NCBI GenBank assembly: GCA_049841275.1
Contig: JASGDN010000061.1
Coordinates: 17,315-81,314 of the forward strand
From: JASGDN01 sp049841275
Lineage (GTDB): Bacteria > Chloroflexota > Chloroflexia > Thermomicrobiales > UBA6265
DNA length: 64,000 bases
Direction: 5' to 3'
In this document: piece after piece, positions 42,042-50,844 of the stretch
How positions within the stretch are numbered: position 1 is the first letter of the stretch
Layout of the letters: every line of letters begins with the position of its first letter
Program-made: the position numbers and the translations under genes
The notes under the pieces: model-generated
The model's input: only the letters and a program-made list of their open reading frames with translations
What the model was told of the DNA's origin: nothing
Databases searched by the model: none

Positions 42042-43169
42042 CTACGAAAGCAGCTCCCGGAGTGCCTCGATCACGGGTACTTCCTCGCCGGGTTCCAGCG
42101 TCTGCGGGTTGATCGCGATGGTGGCTGGACCGGCCTCGCCCACCGCAATGCGTGGCGTGCCAGCCCAGAGCGCCGCGATGAGGGCCGTCTTGTCCAGCTT
42201 CGCCTCGTCCCCGAGCGTGATCAGGACGCGACCGAAGGGTTGGCCCGCCTCGTTCGGGTAGCCGCGCTCCGCCGTGATGCCGGGTATCTCGGCAAGACCG
42301 GAGAGCCAGTACTGAACGATCCGCTCGTAGTTCTCGATGATCGCATCCTCGTCCTGCGCGAGGGTCCATTCGACCGCCGCCAGGATACCGACCAGTTCCT
42401 CCTTGCCCACTTTCATCGGGCGGCCGATACTGCTGTTCGGCGAGGCGTTCGGGTAGATATTGTTGATGATCGCCTTCTTTCCGAGCACCAGCCCGGATGA
42501 CTGCGGACCGCGCAACCCCTTGCCCCCGCTGAAGATGACGATGTCAGCCCCGGCCTCCTGGGTGAAGCGCCAGAAGTTGCGCACCGTGGGGATCTGGGCG
42601 GCGGCATCGACCACTACCGGCACGTCGTGGGTGTGGGCAATCTCCACCACCGTCTCGATCGGCACGGCGTTGGGACCGAGGTGGCCGCCGGCGAACCAAA
42701 GCACGGCGGCGGTACGGTCGCTGAAGGCGGCCTCCAGCGAGGCGACGGAATCCTCGATCTCCACGAAATCGGCGCCGGTGATGGCGGCTGCATAGTCGTA
42801 GCCGTTGCGCTGCGAGCGGTGGATGATGATCTCCGTTCTCGGGAAGCCCTCCAGTTTGGGGAACCCGTGGATGCGTTCCGGCAGGCCCTCGGTGAGGATC
42901 GCCGCCATCGTCAGCGTGATTCCAGCCGCCGCGCCGGAGGAGACGTACGCCGCCTCGTTCTGCGTGGCTGCCGCGATCTTCGTACTGACCGCACGCTGGA
43001 GGTCGACGAGGTCGACGAACGACTTCGCGCCCTGCTGCATGGCGTCGACGACTTCTGGCGGCATGATCGAGCCGCCGAGCTTGGTCAGGGTTGCGGCGGC
43101 GTTGATGACCGGGCGCACGCCGAGGTCGGCCATCCAGTCCTTCTGGGATGTTGACGAGTCTATGACCAT
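42042..43169 (-). CDS. SelA-like PLP-dependent enzyme
   Basis: This 375-residue fold-type I PLP enzyme is of the SelA/D-glucosaminate-6-phosphate ammonia-lyase group. RPVINAAATLTKLGGS is near 19, SSGAAAGITLTMAA near 74, VVDAAAQIPTV near 187 and the PLP lysine in IFSGGKGLRGPQSSG near 216. Relatives eliminate ammonia from amino-sugar acids or convert serine-tRNA. No selenium genes are nearby, so a sugar or amino-acid lyase is more likely. The start at 43169 follows GGAGGACC and overlaps the upstream esterase gene by ten bases. Confidence 0.82.
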   Translation of the reverse strand: MVIDSSTSQKDWMADLGVRPVINAAATLTKLGGSIMPPEVVDAMQQGAKSFVDLVDLQRAVSTKIAAATQNEAAYVSSGAAAGITLTMAAILTEGLPERIHGFPKLEGFPRTEIIIHRSQRNGYDYAAAITGADFVEIEDSVASLEAAFSDRTAAVLWFAGGHLGPNAVPIETVVEIAHTHDVPVVVDAAAQIPTVRNFWRFTQEAGADIVIFSGGKGLRGPQSSGLVLGKKAIINNIYPNASPNSSIGRPMKVGKEELVGILAAVEWTLAQDEDAIIENYERIVQYWLSGLAEIPGITAERGYPNEAGQPFGRVLITLGDEAKLDKTALIAALWAGTPRIAVGEAGPATIAINPQTLEPGEEVPVIEALRELLS

Positions 43170-44077
43170 GGTCCAAGGTCCTCCGGAATCCAGATGCGGG
43201 GTTTCGGTTCGCTGCCGAGCTGGTTCGCCATCCAGGCGTCGATCGCGTCGCGATCGGTCTGGCCTTCGTGCGTGACCTGATAGAGGTCGACGGCGCCGGT
43301 GACTGCGGCGGTCAGGGATGACCACCAGGCGGCATCGCCGGATTTTCCGTCGTCGTTGACGGCCACCAGGGTGGTCGAGCCAATGCGCGAGGACTGCGCG
43401 CCAGGATCGACCAGGGCAAGCGTGTGCCGGACGGCGTTTGCGTGGTTGGGATACGGTCGTACGTAATCGTTGATCTCCTCGAAGGGATACGCCTCGGTGG
43501 CGCGTGCGACCTCCCACAGGCGGTGGAAATGATTTGCCGTCACGGCGACGGCGCTCACCTCGGGCCGTCGCGCGGCGATGAGCAGCGCGACGTCGTTGCC
43601 GTGGAGGCCGATGCGTGCGGCGTCTACCTTGGGATGGTTCGCCAGTATTTCCAGCCCGCGCAGGTGGTCGGCGAGGACGCCACGATAGATCCACGCGTCC
43701 GGATCGGCGATGCCATCGGTGAACATCCCGGGGAAGGCTCCCGCGTAAGGCCAGTCGGCGCCGCGGGTGCCGCGATACATCAACGTCATCACGACGTAGC
43801 GCTGACGATCCTCGTACTGCGGCGGCGTGACGACGCTGGCGTATCCGGGGATGGAGAGCAGGGCTGGAAAGGGGCCTTCGCCGTGCGGCACGCTGATGTA
43901 GGCGGCGATCCGGTAGTTGCCGATGCTGGTGAAGCGGGAGCGATACGTGGTGCTGAACCCGGTCGAATAGAGCGGGATCTCGAATGACTCCGGGTTGGCC
44001 GGGATCGTGGCCAGTTCGGCGTCGATGGCGTCCCAGTAGGCGTCCACCTCGGCAGCGGTCGGAATGGAATCGGTCAT
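43160..44077 (-). CDS. Acetyl-xylan-esterase-like alpha/beta hydrolase lacking the nucleophile serine
   Basis: This 305-residue relative of the adjacent esterase keeps the N-terminal region (FSTTYRSRFTSIGNYRIAAYISVP, GPFPALLSIPGYA) and the cap-like YRGTRGADWPYAGAFPGMFTDGI. The nucleophile elbow, GVHGSSQGGAL in the neighbour, reads GLHGNDVALL here, so the GxSxG serine is replaced. It may be a non-catalytic partner or use a different residue. The start at 44077 gives MTDSIPTAA. The stop overlaps the SelA-like gene start. Confidence 0.75.
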   Translation of the reverse strand: MTDSIPTAAEVDAYWDAIDAELATIPANPESFEIPLYSTGFSTTYRSRFTSIGNYRIAAYISVPHGEGPFPALLSIPGYASVVTPPQYEDRQRYVVMTLMYRGTRGADWPYAGAFPGMFTDGIADPDAWIYRGVLADHLRGLEILANHPKVDAARIGLHGNDVALLIAARRPEVSAVAVTANHFHRLWEVARATEAYPFEEINDYVRPYPNHANAVRHTLALVDPGAQSSRIGSTTLVAVNDDGKSGDAAWWSSLTAAVTGAVDLYQVTHEGQTDRDAIDAWMANQLGSEPKPRIWIPEDLGPWS

Positions 44078-44098
44078 CGGGAAGGGTGCTCCTTGGTC

Positions 44099-44177
44099 GA
44101 GAAGTGAGGGATGAGGAGTGAGAAGTGAGACGTCCATCCGTGCCATGGGCATGAAGGGATCTCGTTCCTCACTTCTC
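44099..44177. repeat. Inverted and direct repeats between the two esterase genes
   Basis: gagaagtgagg at 44099-44109 is repeated in inverted form as cctcacttctc at 44167-44177, with another partial copy, gagtgagaagtgag, at about 44116. It lies in the 105-base gap and could form a hairpin. Confidence 0.5.
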
Positions 44178-44182
44178 GTTTC

Positions 44183-45181
44183 TCAGCCAACGGTGGTCTG
44201 GGGGCGGAGGTTGGCGGTTGGCGTGTTCGGCTTCAGGTGCTCGGCGAGGAAGGCCTCCACCGCCGCCATCTCCCAGAAGTTGCCGGCGTCGTGTCCGCAG
44301 CGATCGTACGTGTGAAAGGTGACCTCGCTGTTCGAGAGGGCATCGACGAGGTTGTAGGCCGTTTCGGGCGGGCAGACATCGTCGTTGTGACCGGCGTAGA
44401 TGAGCATCGGCGCGGTGATGGCAGGAGCGAAGTTGAGGCAGTCGAAGTAGGCGACCGTCTCCCGCATCGCCGGCTCGCGTTCCGGATAAAGGCGCAGGTA
44501 CTCGTTCATCTCCTCGTAGGGATAGGAGTGGGTGAGCTTTGCGGCGTCCATGAACCCGGTGAGGTAGGGCGCTCCGGCGGCTCCGCAGGCGATCAGATCC
44601 TTGCGCAGGGCGGATGTGCTGAGGGTGAGGGCGCCGCCCTGGCTGGAGCCGTGGACACCGATGCGGCCGGGAACGATCTCCGGCAGGGTGGTCATCACGT
44701 CGATGGCGCGGGCGGCATCGGCGTAGAAGCCGCGATAGCTGTAGGTGTTCGGGTCGACGATGTTCTGGATGAGCAGGCCAGGATAGCCGGGATTGAACTG
44801 GCAGTTGGAGCGCAGCTTGCCGCGCGGCGCGACTCCGAATGCCGCGTAGCCCATCTTCGCCCACGACTTCGGCAGCGTCGGCTCGGAAATATAGCCCGGC
44901 ACGATGGCGAGGCCGGGATACGGTCCGGCGATGTAGTCCTCACGCGGGCGGCAGTACCACCCGGCGATGCGGACGCCATCGAGGCTGGTGTAGTGGGCCT
45001 CGAAGACTTCCACCTCCGGAGTGGAGCGCATCGGGACCGCCGTGAACTCCGGATCGAGCGGGGTGGCCGCGAGTTCCGCTTCGACGGCCTCCCAGAAGGC
45101 GTCGAAGTTGGCAGGTCTGTGGACGCTGGACTGGAACTGATCGGGGCGACCCCGGCGGGCCGGCCGGATGGGCGTGGTCAT
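44183..45181 (-). CDS. Acetyl xylan esterase family alpha/beta hydrolase
   Basis: This 332-residue hydrolase has the AXE1/cephalosporin-C deacetylase pattern: FEAHYTSLDGVRIAGWYCRP near 64, YPGLAIVPGY near 94 and the intact nucleophile elbow GVHGSSQGGALTL near 186. YAGHNDDVCPPETAYN (acid residue) is near 280 and YDRCGHDAGNFWE (histidine) near 310. Such enzymes remove acetyl groups from sugars. It is the first gene of a three-gene minus-strand run ending in the SelA-like enzyme. Confidence 0.86.
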   Translation of the reverse strand: MTTPIRPARRGRPDQFQSSVHRPANFDAFWEAVEAELAATPLDPEFTAVPMRSTPEVEVFEAHYTSLDGVRIAGWYCRPREDYIAGPYPGLAIVPGYISEPTLPKSWAKMGYAAFGVAPRGKLRSNCQFNPGYPGLLIQNIVDPNTYSYRGFYADAARAIDVMTTLPEIVPGRIGVHGSSQGGALTLSTSALRKDLIACGAAGAPYLTGFMDAAKLTHSYPYEEMNEYLRLYPEREPAMRETVAYFDCLNFAPAITAPMLIYAGHNDDVCPPETAYNLVDALSNSEVTFHTYDRCGHDAGNFWEMAAVEAFLAEHLKPNTPTANLRPQTTVG

Positions 45182-45389
45182 GACTGGACCCCTTTCCGCG
45201 AAGGACGAACGATGGCCGATGACAAGGTGAGGTGGACCTGACGGGTGTGCTGGGGCGCATCTTCGGGGCAGGTTGAACGCTTGGCAAGAGGGGGGATTTC
45301 CGGTGTCGCCGTCGGTGAGGCGGTAGGCCATACTCACGATGTGTCCTGGCTGATCGGATTGGGCGGAGCCTGTGTGTCCGGAGTCGTGC

Positions 45390-48176
45390 ATGTCGTTTGG
45401 GCTATTCATGTTGCTGCTTGTGGCGTTCTGTGCGGCGGCGTTTGCAGTGGCAGATGTTCGTCGTCGCATGGTGGATCGGCGTGCAGCGATACTAGCGCGG
45501 CGCGCCGAGGAGGACCGCCTCCGGGACCGTGAGCGGGAAGGATATCGGCGCCAGGTTGGCGAGGCGTATTCGATCCTGCGCGCGGCTGTGGCCGACCTGC
45601 GCGCTGCGGAGTACCTGGCGCAATCGGAGATCCCGGCATGGGCCGACGCGCACCAGGACGCGATCGCGGCGGCTCGATTGATGCCACATGCTGATCTCTT
45701 GCCATTCGACCAGCAGCAGGAATTCCGTCGCTGGTGCGGGTATTTCGCCGATCTTCCGGTGGCGATCGAACGACACAATGAGCACGTTGTCGCTCGCCAG
45801 ATGGAGGAAAATGCCGGGTTCTTCGATCGTGTGGTTGGCAATCCGCTCACCGTGCGTCAGCGTGAGGCCATTCTCACGAACGAAGACACGACACTGGTCG
45901 TGGCGGGGGCGGGGACTGGCAAGACGAGCGTGATTGTCGGCAAGGTCGGTTGGCTTCTCCATCATGGCCTGGCGCAGCCCGACGAAATCCTCGTGCTCGC
46001 CTACAACAGGCTCGCCGCGGATGAAGTAGCCGGACGGTTGAAGGAGATTCCGGGTGCCGAGCAGGTAACGGCAACCACAATGCACGCCTTCGGACTCTCC
46101 CTGCTCGCGAAAGTCAGGGGCACGAAGCCGTCGCTCTCACCGCTGGCGGAGGATCGTTGGCGCCTCGCTCGCCTGATCCGGGATCGGCTCAAGGCGATGC
46201 TTGCCGATCCGGATCAGCGTCGTGTGTTGCTCGACCTTGCAACACGACACCTCGAGGCGATGCCGGATTTCTCGGCGGAGCCAGCGTCCGACAACGAACG
46301 TCGCGACATCCAGGGCGTGATGGCTTCGCTGCGTACCGTACCCAATCAGCCGGTTGAGATCGACGAGCGATCGGCCGCTGAATGGGCATGGCTTCTGCGC
46401 CATGGACGGCAGGCTCGTCGCGACCTCACCGGAATCAGGATGCGGAGCCGCCAGGAGGTGAAGATCGCCAACTGGCTCACGCTCAACGGTATCCGCTGGG
46501 AATACGAAAGGTCGTATACCTTCTCCACTGCGACCGCCGAGCACCGGCAATACAAACCCGATTTCTATCTCCCCGATCATGATCTCTGGATCGAGCACTA
46601 TGGTGTTGGTCGGCATGGTGAAACGGTGCGGAATATCGACCGGCAGAAATATGCCGACAGCATGGCCTGGAAGAGGCGTACCCATCTCTCCCATGGCACC
46701 CGTTGTATCGAGACGTTCAGTTACCAGGACATGGATGGCACGCTCTTCCCGAAACTCGAAGCCCGGCTGCGTAAGGAAGGTGTCGCGGCTCGACCGCTCA
46801 CCGCGCAGGAAATTGCCCGGCTGGTCGATAGCCGGGGATCGGGATTCGACTGGTTGGTGACCCTGATCGGGACTGCATGTGGTCTCCACCGTGGAAACGG
46901 GAAGGCCCGTGAGTCCGTTGTCGCGCGTGCGTCCACCGAGCGCGATCACCGGTTCCTGGAGGTGCTCTTTGCGGTTGTGTCGGACTATGAGGCGGTGCTC
47001 AGGCAGAGCGGCGAGATCGACTTTGACGACATGATCCTGCGTGCGCGGGAATATCTTCGGAGCGGAGCCGCAAAACCCTCGTTCCGGTATATCCTCGTCG
47101 ATGAATTCCAGGATATCATAGAGAATCGCCTCGGCTTGCTGCAGGATCTCCGGCGACACGTTCCGCATGTACGCCTGTTCGTCGTCGGGGACGATTGGCA
47201 GTCGATCTATCGCTTCAATGGCAGCGACGTGGGGCTGATGATCGATCTGGCGAAGCATGTTGGTGCGACGGCGCGCGTCGACCTTGATGTGACATTCCGG
47301 TATGGACCGGAATTGCTGAAGGTTTCTTCGGATTTTATCCAGAAAAATCCGGCACAGCTGCGGAAGACGATGCATTCTAGCCGCGTTTCCGTAGGAGCAT
47401 CCTGTCAACCGATTTGCGTTATTGCATCCGCATGGACCGCGAGCGAACCGAAACCGACCATGCGGGTGCTCCGGGATGTCCTCAACGACATCCATCGACG
47501 GCGCACGCTGGAACGTGAGACGAATGAAGTCAGCGTGCTCGTTCTGGGGCGGTATAACGCCACCGAACCGGAAGGATTCGTGCAGTTGCAACGCGAGGCT
47601 GCTGCACGTGGCATTGGGTTGACCTTTTCGACGGTGCATCGGGCCAAGGGTATGGAGGCAGACTATGTCGTGCTGCTTCGGGTGACTGATGGATTCAACG
47701 GGTTTCCCGCCGAGATCGAGGATGACCCGGTACTTCGCCTTTTCACGGCGGTGCCGGACTCATTCCCCAATGCCGAGGAACGGCGCCTTTTCTATGTTGC
47801 GATCACGCGGGCAAGGAGGCGAGTCTACATCACGACATTCTCTGGACAGCACTCCCGGTTCATCGACGAGGACCTGCTTGCCGACGACGCTCTTCCATTT
47901 GTCGAGCGTTGTGGTGACCTTGCCAATCGATATCGTTGTCCGGATTGTGGCGAACTCTCGATTGTGAAGACCGAACATGGGCATGGCTTCTGGTGGCGAT
48001 GCATACGGTACCCACGTTGTACGGGGCAGCTGCCGAGATGCCCGATGTGCGTTGGGGGCGGTCTGGAAACGGTGTCTTCAGCGGACAGGCAGGATGTGAT
48101 GGTCTGTACCGAGTGCCAGTATGTGACACCGCATCATGGTGCTGAATCCAGGGATGCAAGACGGCGGTCGAGATGA
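45390..48176 (+). CDS. Membrane-anchored UvrD-like helicase with nuclease-like insert and zinc ribbons
   Basis: This 928-residue protein is related to helicase IV. Residues 5-22 are a transmembrane anchor followed by a basic, coiled-coil-like stretch. Walker A AGAGTGKTS is near 172. A PD-(D/E)xK-like module near 350-450 (EVKIANWLTLNGIRWEYE, then YKPDFYLPDHDLWIEHYG) sits inside the helicase. Motif II VDEFQD is near 570, motif III VVGDDWQSIYRF near 603, STVHRAKGMEADYVVL near 750 and FYVAITRARRRVY near 800. The end carries two Cys4 ribbons, CPDC..CIRYPRC and CPMC..CTEC. Its job is unknown; repair or defence are plausible. Confidence 0.9.
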   Translation: MSFGLFMLLLVAFCAAAFAVADVRRRMVDRRAAILARRAEEDRLRDREREGYRRQVGEAYSILRAAVADLRAAEYLAQSEIPAWADAHQDAIAAARLMPHADLLPFDQQQEFRRWCGYFADLPVAIERHNEHVVARQMEENAGFFDRVVGNPLTVRQREAILTNEDTTLVVAGAGTGKTSVIVGKVGWLLHHGLAQPDEILVLAYNRLAADEVAGRLKEIPGAEQVTATTMHAFGLSLLAKVRGTKPSLSPLAEDRWRLARLIRDRLKAMLADPDQRRVLLDLATRHLEAMPDFSAEPASDNERRDIQGVMASLRTVPNQPVEIDERSAAEWAWLLRHGRQARRDLTGIRMRSRQEVKIANWLTLNGIRWEYERSYTFSTATAEHRQYKPDFYLPDHDLWIEHYGVGRHGETVRNIDRQKYADSMAWKRRTHLSHGTRCIETFSYQDMDGTLFPKLEARLRKEGVAARPLTAQEIARLVDSRGSGFDWLVTLIGTACGLHRGNGKARESVVARASTERDHRFLEVLFAVVSDYEAVLRQSGEIDFDDMILRAREYLRSGAAKPSFRYILVDEFQDIIENRLGLLQDLRRHVPHVRLFVVGDDWQSIYRFNGSDVGLMIDLAKHVGATARVDLDVTFRYGPELLKVSSDFIQKNPAQLRKTMHSSRVSVGASCQPICVIASAWTASEPKPTMRVLRDVLNDIHRRRTLERETNEVSVLVLGRYNATEPEGFVQLQREAAARGIGLTFSTVHRAKGMEADYVVLLRVTDGFNGFPAEIEDDPVLRLFTAVPDSFPNAEERRLFYVAITRARRRVYITTFSGQHSRFIDEDLLADDALPFVERCGDLANRYRCPDCGELSIVKTEHGHGFWWRCIRYPRCTGQLPRCPMCVGGGLETVSSADRQDVMVCTECQYVTPHHGAESRDARRRSR

Positions 48177-49438
48177 CGCCGTTCGGCGGTGTTCTGCGTG
48201 AGGGCATAGGCCCGCAACAGCGCCTCCTTCGCGGCATCGGTATCACCGGAACGGGCCAACAGTTCGCCGCGGGCCGCGTGGAAGAGGTGGTAGGTCTCCA
48301 GTCCGTCGATGCCATCCAGCAGCGCCACTCCGGCCTGCGGACCTTCCGCCATCGCGACGGCCACGGCATGGTTGAGCGCTACCACCGGGGATGAGGTCAT
48401 CCGGCCGAGCGTGGCATAGCATGTGGCGATGGCGGTCCAGTCCGTGTCGCTGGCGGTGTGGGCATTGGCGTGGCAGCCGGCGATCATTGCCTGCACCTGG
48501 TAGGGACCGGGCGTCATCTGCAATGTCGCCGTATGCAGCACCCGGTTCGCCCGGTCGATGAGCGCGGAATCCCAGAGCGCGCGGTCCTGGTCCTCCAGCA
48601 TCACCAGATCGCCGCCGGCATCCAGGCGGGTTCCGGCCCGGGCATGATGGTAGAGCTCCAGCGCCAGCAGCCCCTTCGTCTCCGCCGACGCTGGCAGGAG
48701 GTTCGCGGCATGCGTTGTCAGCCGGATAGCCTCCGCGCAGAGGTCCGTCCTTAGGGGGTTCGCGTCGCCACGCGCCAGGTAGCCTTCATTGAAGATCAGG
48801 TAGAGCACGCCCAACAGCGCATCGATCCGTTCACCAAGGTCGTGCGGGATCGAGAGCGGAATGCGTGCATCCCGGATCTTGCGCTTGGCCCGCACGATGC
48901 GCTGGGCGAGTGTCGATTCGGACAGCAGCAAGGCGGCGGCGATCTCCCCGGTCGTCAGGCCACCGACGAGGCGCAGGGTCAACGCGACCTGCGTATCGCG
49001 GTCGAGGGCGGGGTGACAGCACAGCAGGATGAGACGGAGCTGTTCGTCGCCGGGCATGAGGGGATTGGCTTCGGGATCGAGGAGGTGCATGGTCCCGGAG
49101 TCGTCAGGAGCCAGCGGATCGGGTTGCGCGTCGATCAGGTCCGGGGCGGCAGCGAGCATTCGGCGGCGGGAGCTTGCCTCACGACGCACCAGGTCGATGG
49201 CCTTGTTGCGGGCAACGGCATGCAGCCAGGCGGCGGGATTTGCCGGGATGCCGCGCTGGGGCCAGGTTTCGGCGGCCTCGATCAGCGCCTCCTGGACCGC
49301 ATCGTCGGCGAGCGAAAGATCGCCCACGCGGGCGGCGAGGAGGGCGAGAATGCGCCCGCTCTCCTCGCGCGCCAGGTGGGTGATGGCGTGTTCCACGTCG
49401 GCCCGGCTCGGTTGTCGTTGTTCTGAAGCCGCTGCCAT
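48134..49438 (-). CDS. ECF42-type RNA polymerase sigma factor with C-terminal extension
   Basis: This is a 434-residue sigma factor of the large ECF group with an extension (SigF/DUF6596-type). Region 2 is at residues 28-90 (DLSLADDAVQEALIEAAETWPQ, AWLHAVARNKAIDLVRRE). Region 4 is near 150-190 (ALTLRLVGGLTTGEIAAALLLSESTLAQRIVRAKRKIR). A helical C-terminal domain of about 240 residues follows, with FNEGYLAR and the TPR-like end. The gene follows the DGPF-domain gene by nine bases. This pairing is the known hallmark of ECF42. The C-terminus overlaps the helicase gene tail-to-tail by 43 bases. Confidence 0.9.
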   Translation of the reverse strand: MAAASEQRQPSRADVEHAITHLAREESGRILALLAARVGDLSLADDAVQEALIEAAETWPQRGIPANPAAWLHAVARNKAIDLVRREASSRRRMLAAAPDLIDAQPDPLAPDDSGTMHLLDPEANPLMPGDEQLRLILLCCHPALDRDTQVALTLRLVGGLTTGEIAAALLLSESTLAQRIVRAKRKIRDARIPLSIPHDLGERIDALLGVLYLIFNEGYLARGDANPLRTDLCAEAIRLTTHAANLLPASAETKGLLALELYHHARAGTRLDAGGDLVMLEDQDRALWDSALIDRANRVLHTATLQMTPGPYQVQAMIAGCHANAHTASDTDWTAIATCYATLGRMTSSPVVALNHAVAVAMAEGPQAGVALLDGIDGLETYHLFHAARGELLARSGDTDAAKEALLRAYALTQNTAERRHLDRRLASLDSAP

Positions 49439-49447
49439 CCGTGTCGT

Positions 49448-49813
49448 CTACGCCAGCGGGTTGGGGCGATACAGGATGGGCCGGACCTCCACAGAGCCCC
49501 GATCGACTGGAACCTGCTTCGCGAGAGTGAGGGCCTCGTCGAGGTCGGCGGCGGTGATGAGATAGAACCCGGCGATCACCTCCTTCGTTTCGGCAAACGG
49601 GCCGTCGCTTACCAGTGGGGTGGCGCCGGACGCCTTGCGGACGGTGGTGGCGGTGGAAACCGGTTGCAGGCTGCCGCCGCCGAGCCAGTGGTCGCCTTCC
49701 AGCAGCATCTGGTTGAAGGCGCTCCAGCGCGCCATCATCTCGTCGAAATCTGGAGTGCCGGGCGTCGACATCGGAACGTCGGGGTCCTGGGCGATGATCA
49801 GCATGTATTCCAC
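49448..49813 (-). CDS. YCII-related DGPF-domain protein
   Basis: This 121-residue YciI-like protein carries the SDGPFAETKEVIAGFYLI motif near residue 67 that names the DGPF group. GTG 49813 is chosen as start because AGGAG lies upstream; ATG 49804 is an alternative. It is encoded directly upstream of the ECF42-type sigma factor, so it is likely its regulatory or functional partner. Confidence 0.88.
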   Translation of the reverse strand: MEYMLIIAQDPDVPMSTPGTPDFDEMMARWSAFNQMLLEGDHWLGGGSLQPVSTATTVRKASGATPLVSDGPFAETKEVIAGFYLITAADLDEALTLAKQVPVDRGSVEVRPILYRPNPLA

Positions 49814-49941
49814 GGTGCGTGCTCCTGTCCGTGATGGGTGCGAGAGGGAAGGGACCCGTTTGCCCCTTCCTGCATGCATGACGCATCGTCCCGGCGAAAT
49901 CGACAGGAACGAGACGGGCAACCTATAACGCAGGAACGGAG

Positions 49942-50844
49942 CTACTTCCGGGAACGCGGATCGAGGGCGTCGCGGAGGCCATCGCCAACGAAGTTTATGG
50001 CCAGCACGGCGACGATGATGGTGACGCCCGGCGGGACCCAGAGCCAGGGCATCTCCTCCAGCGTCGTGATCGATTGCGCGCCGTTCAGCATGTTGCCCCA
50101 ACTCGCGGTCGGCGGCTGCACGCCGAGACCGAGGAAGCTGAGGCCTGCTTCGAGTAGGATCGCCTGCGCGATGCCGAAGGTCGCGTTCACGATCACCGGC
50201 GTCGTCGCGTTCGGCAGGATATGGCGGAAGATGATGCGGGCGTTTGCGGCGCCGGTGGAGCGCGACGCGATCACGAAATCCCGCTCGCGCAAGGTCAGGA
50301 ACTCGCCGCGCACGAGCCGGGAGATTGGGGGCCAGCCCATCAGGCCGATCACCAGCATCACGTTCAGGATGCTCGGTCCGAGGATCGAGACGATCGTGAT
50401 GATGACGATGATCGAGGGGAACGACAGCACCATATCGGCGATGCGCATGATGATGGTATCGACCCATCCGCCGAAGAACCCCGCGATGCCGCCCAGCACC
50501 GTGCCGATCGCCACGTAGATGCTCACCGCGACGAACCCGACCGCGAGCGAGATGCGGGCGGCGTACATCAGCCGGCTCAGGACATCGCGGCCCTGGGCGT
50601 CCGTGCCGAGCAGGTAGGTGAGGTTGGGCGGCTTGCGGTAGTTGGCGAGCGAGACGGCGTTCGGCGGATGCGGAGCAAGCAGCGGTGCGGCGATCGCGAC
50701 GACGACGATGATCGCGAGCACCACCGCGCCGGCGACGGCAAGCTTGTGCCGGCGGAACCGCGACCAGACGGTTGGACTGCTGCGTGGCGTCTGGGCGGCG
50801 ACGGCTGCCAGCGACGGAGCGTTCGCAACGGCAGTCTGGCTCAT
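49942..50844 (-). CDS. Peptide/nickel-type ABC permease, DppC-like
   Basis: This 300-residue inner-membrane permease has the OppC N-terminal region (FRRHKLAVAGAVVLAIIVVVAI, helix 1), a periplasmic loop with LLGTDAQGRDVLSRLMYAARISL, and the EAA motif region ERDFVIASRSTGAANARIIFRHILPNA near 185. Five more helices follow. Its start overlaps the DppB-like stop as ATGA. No ATPase gene is in the cluster, so the ATPases must come from elsewhere. Confidence 0.92.
   Translation of the reverse strand: MSQTAVANAPSLAAVAAQTPRSSPTVWSRFRRHKLAVAGAVVLAIIVVVAIAAPLLAPHPPNAVSLANYRKPPNLTYLLGTDAQGRDVLSRLMYAARISLAVGFVAVSIYVAIGTVLGGIAGFFGGWVDTIIMRIADMVLSFPSIIVIITIVSILGPSILNVMLVIGLMGWPPISRLVRGEFLTLRERDFVIASRSTGAANARIIFRHILPNATTPVIVNATFGIAQAILLEAGLSFLGLGVQPPTASWGNMLNGAQSITTLEEMPWLWVPPGVTIIVAVLAINFVGDGLRDALDPRSRK

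Noticed and set aside
43170..43694. Upstream in-frame extension of the SelA-like gene
   Set aside because: It overlaps the esterase gene and has arginine-rich junk; a good ribosome binding site precedes the start at 43169.
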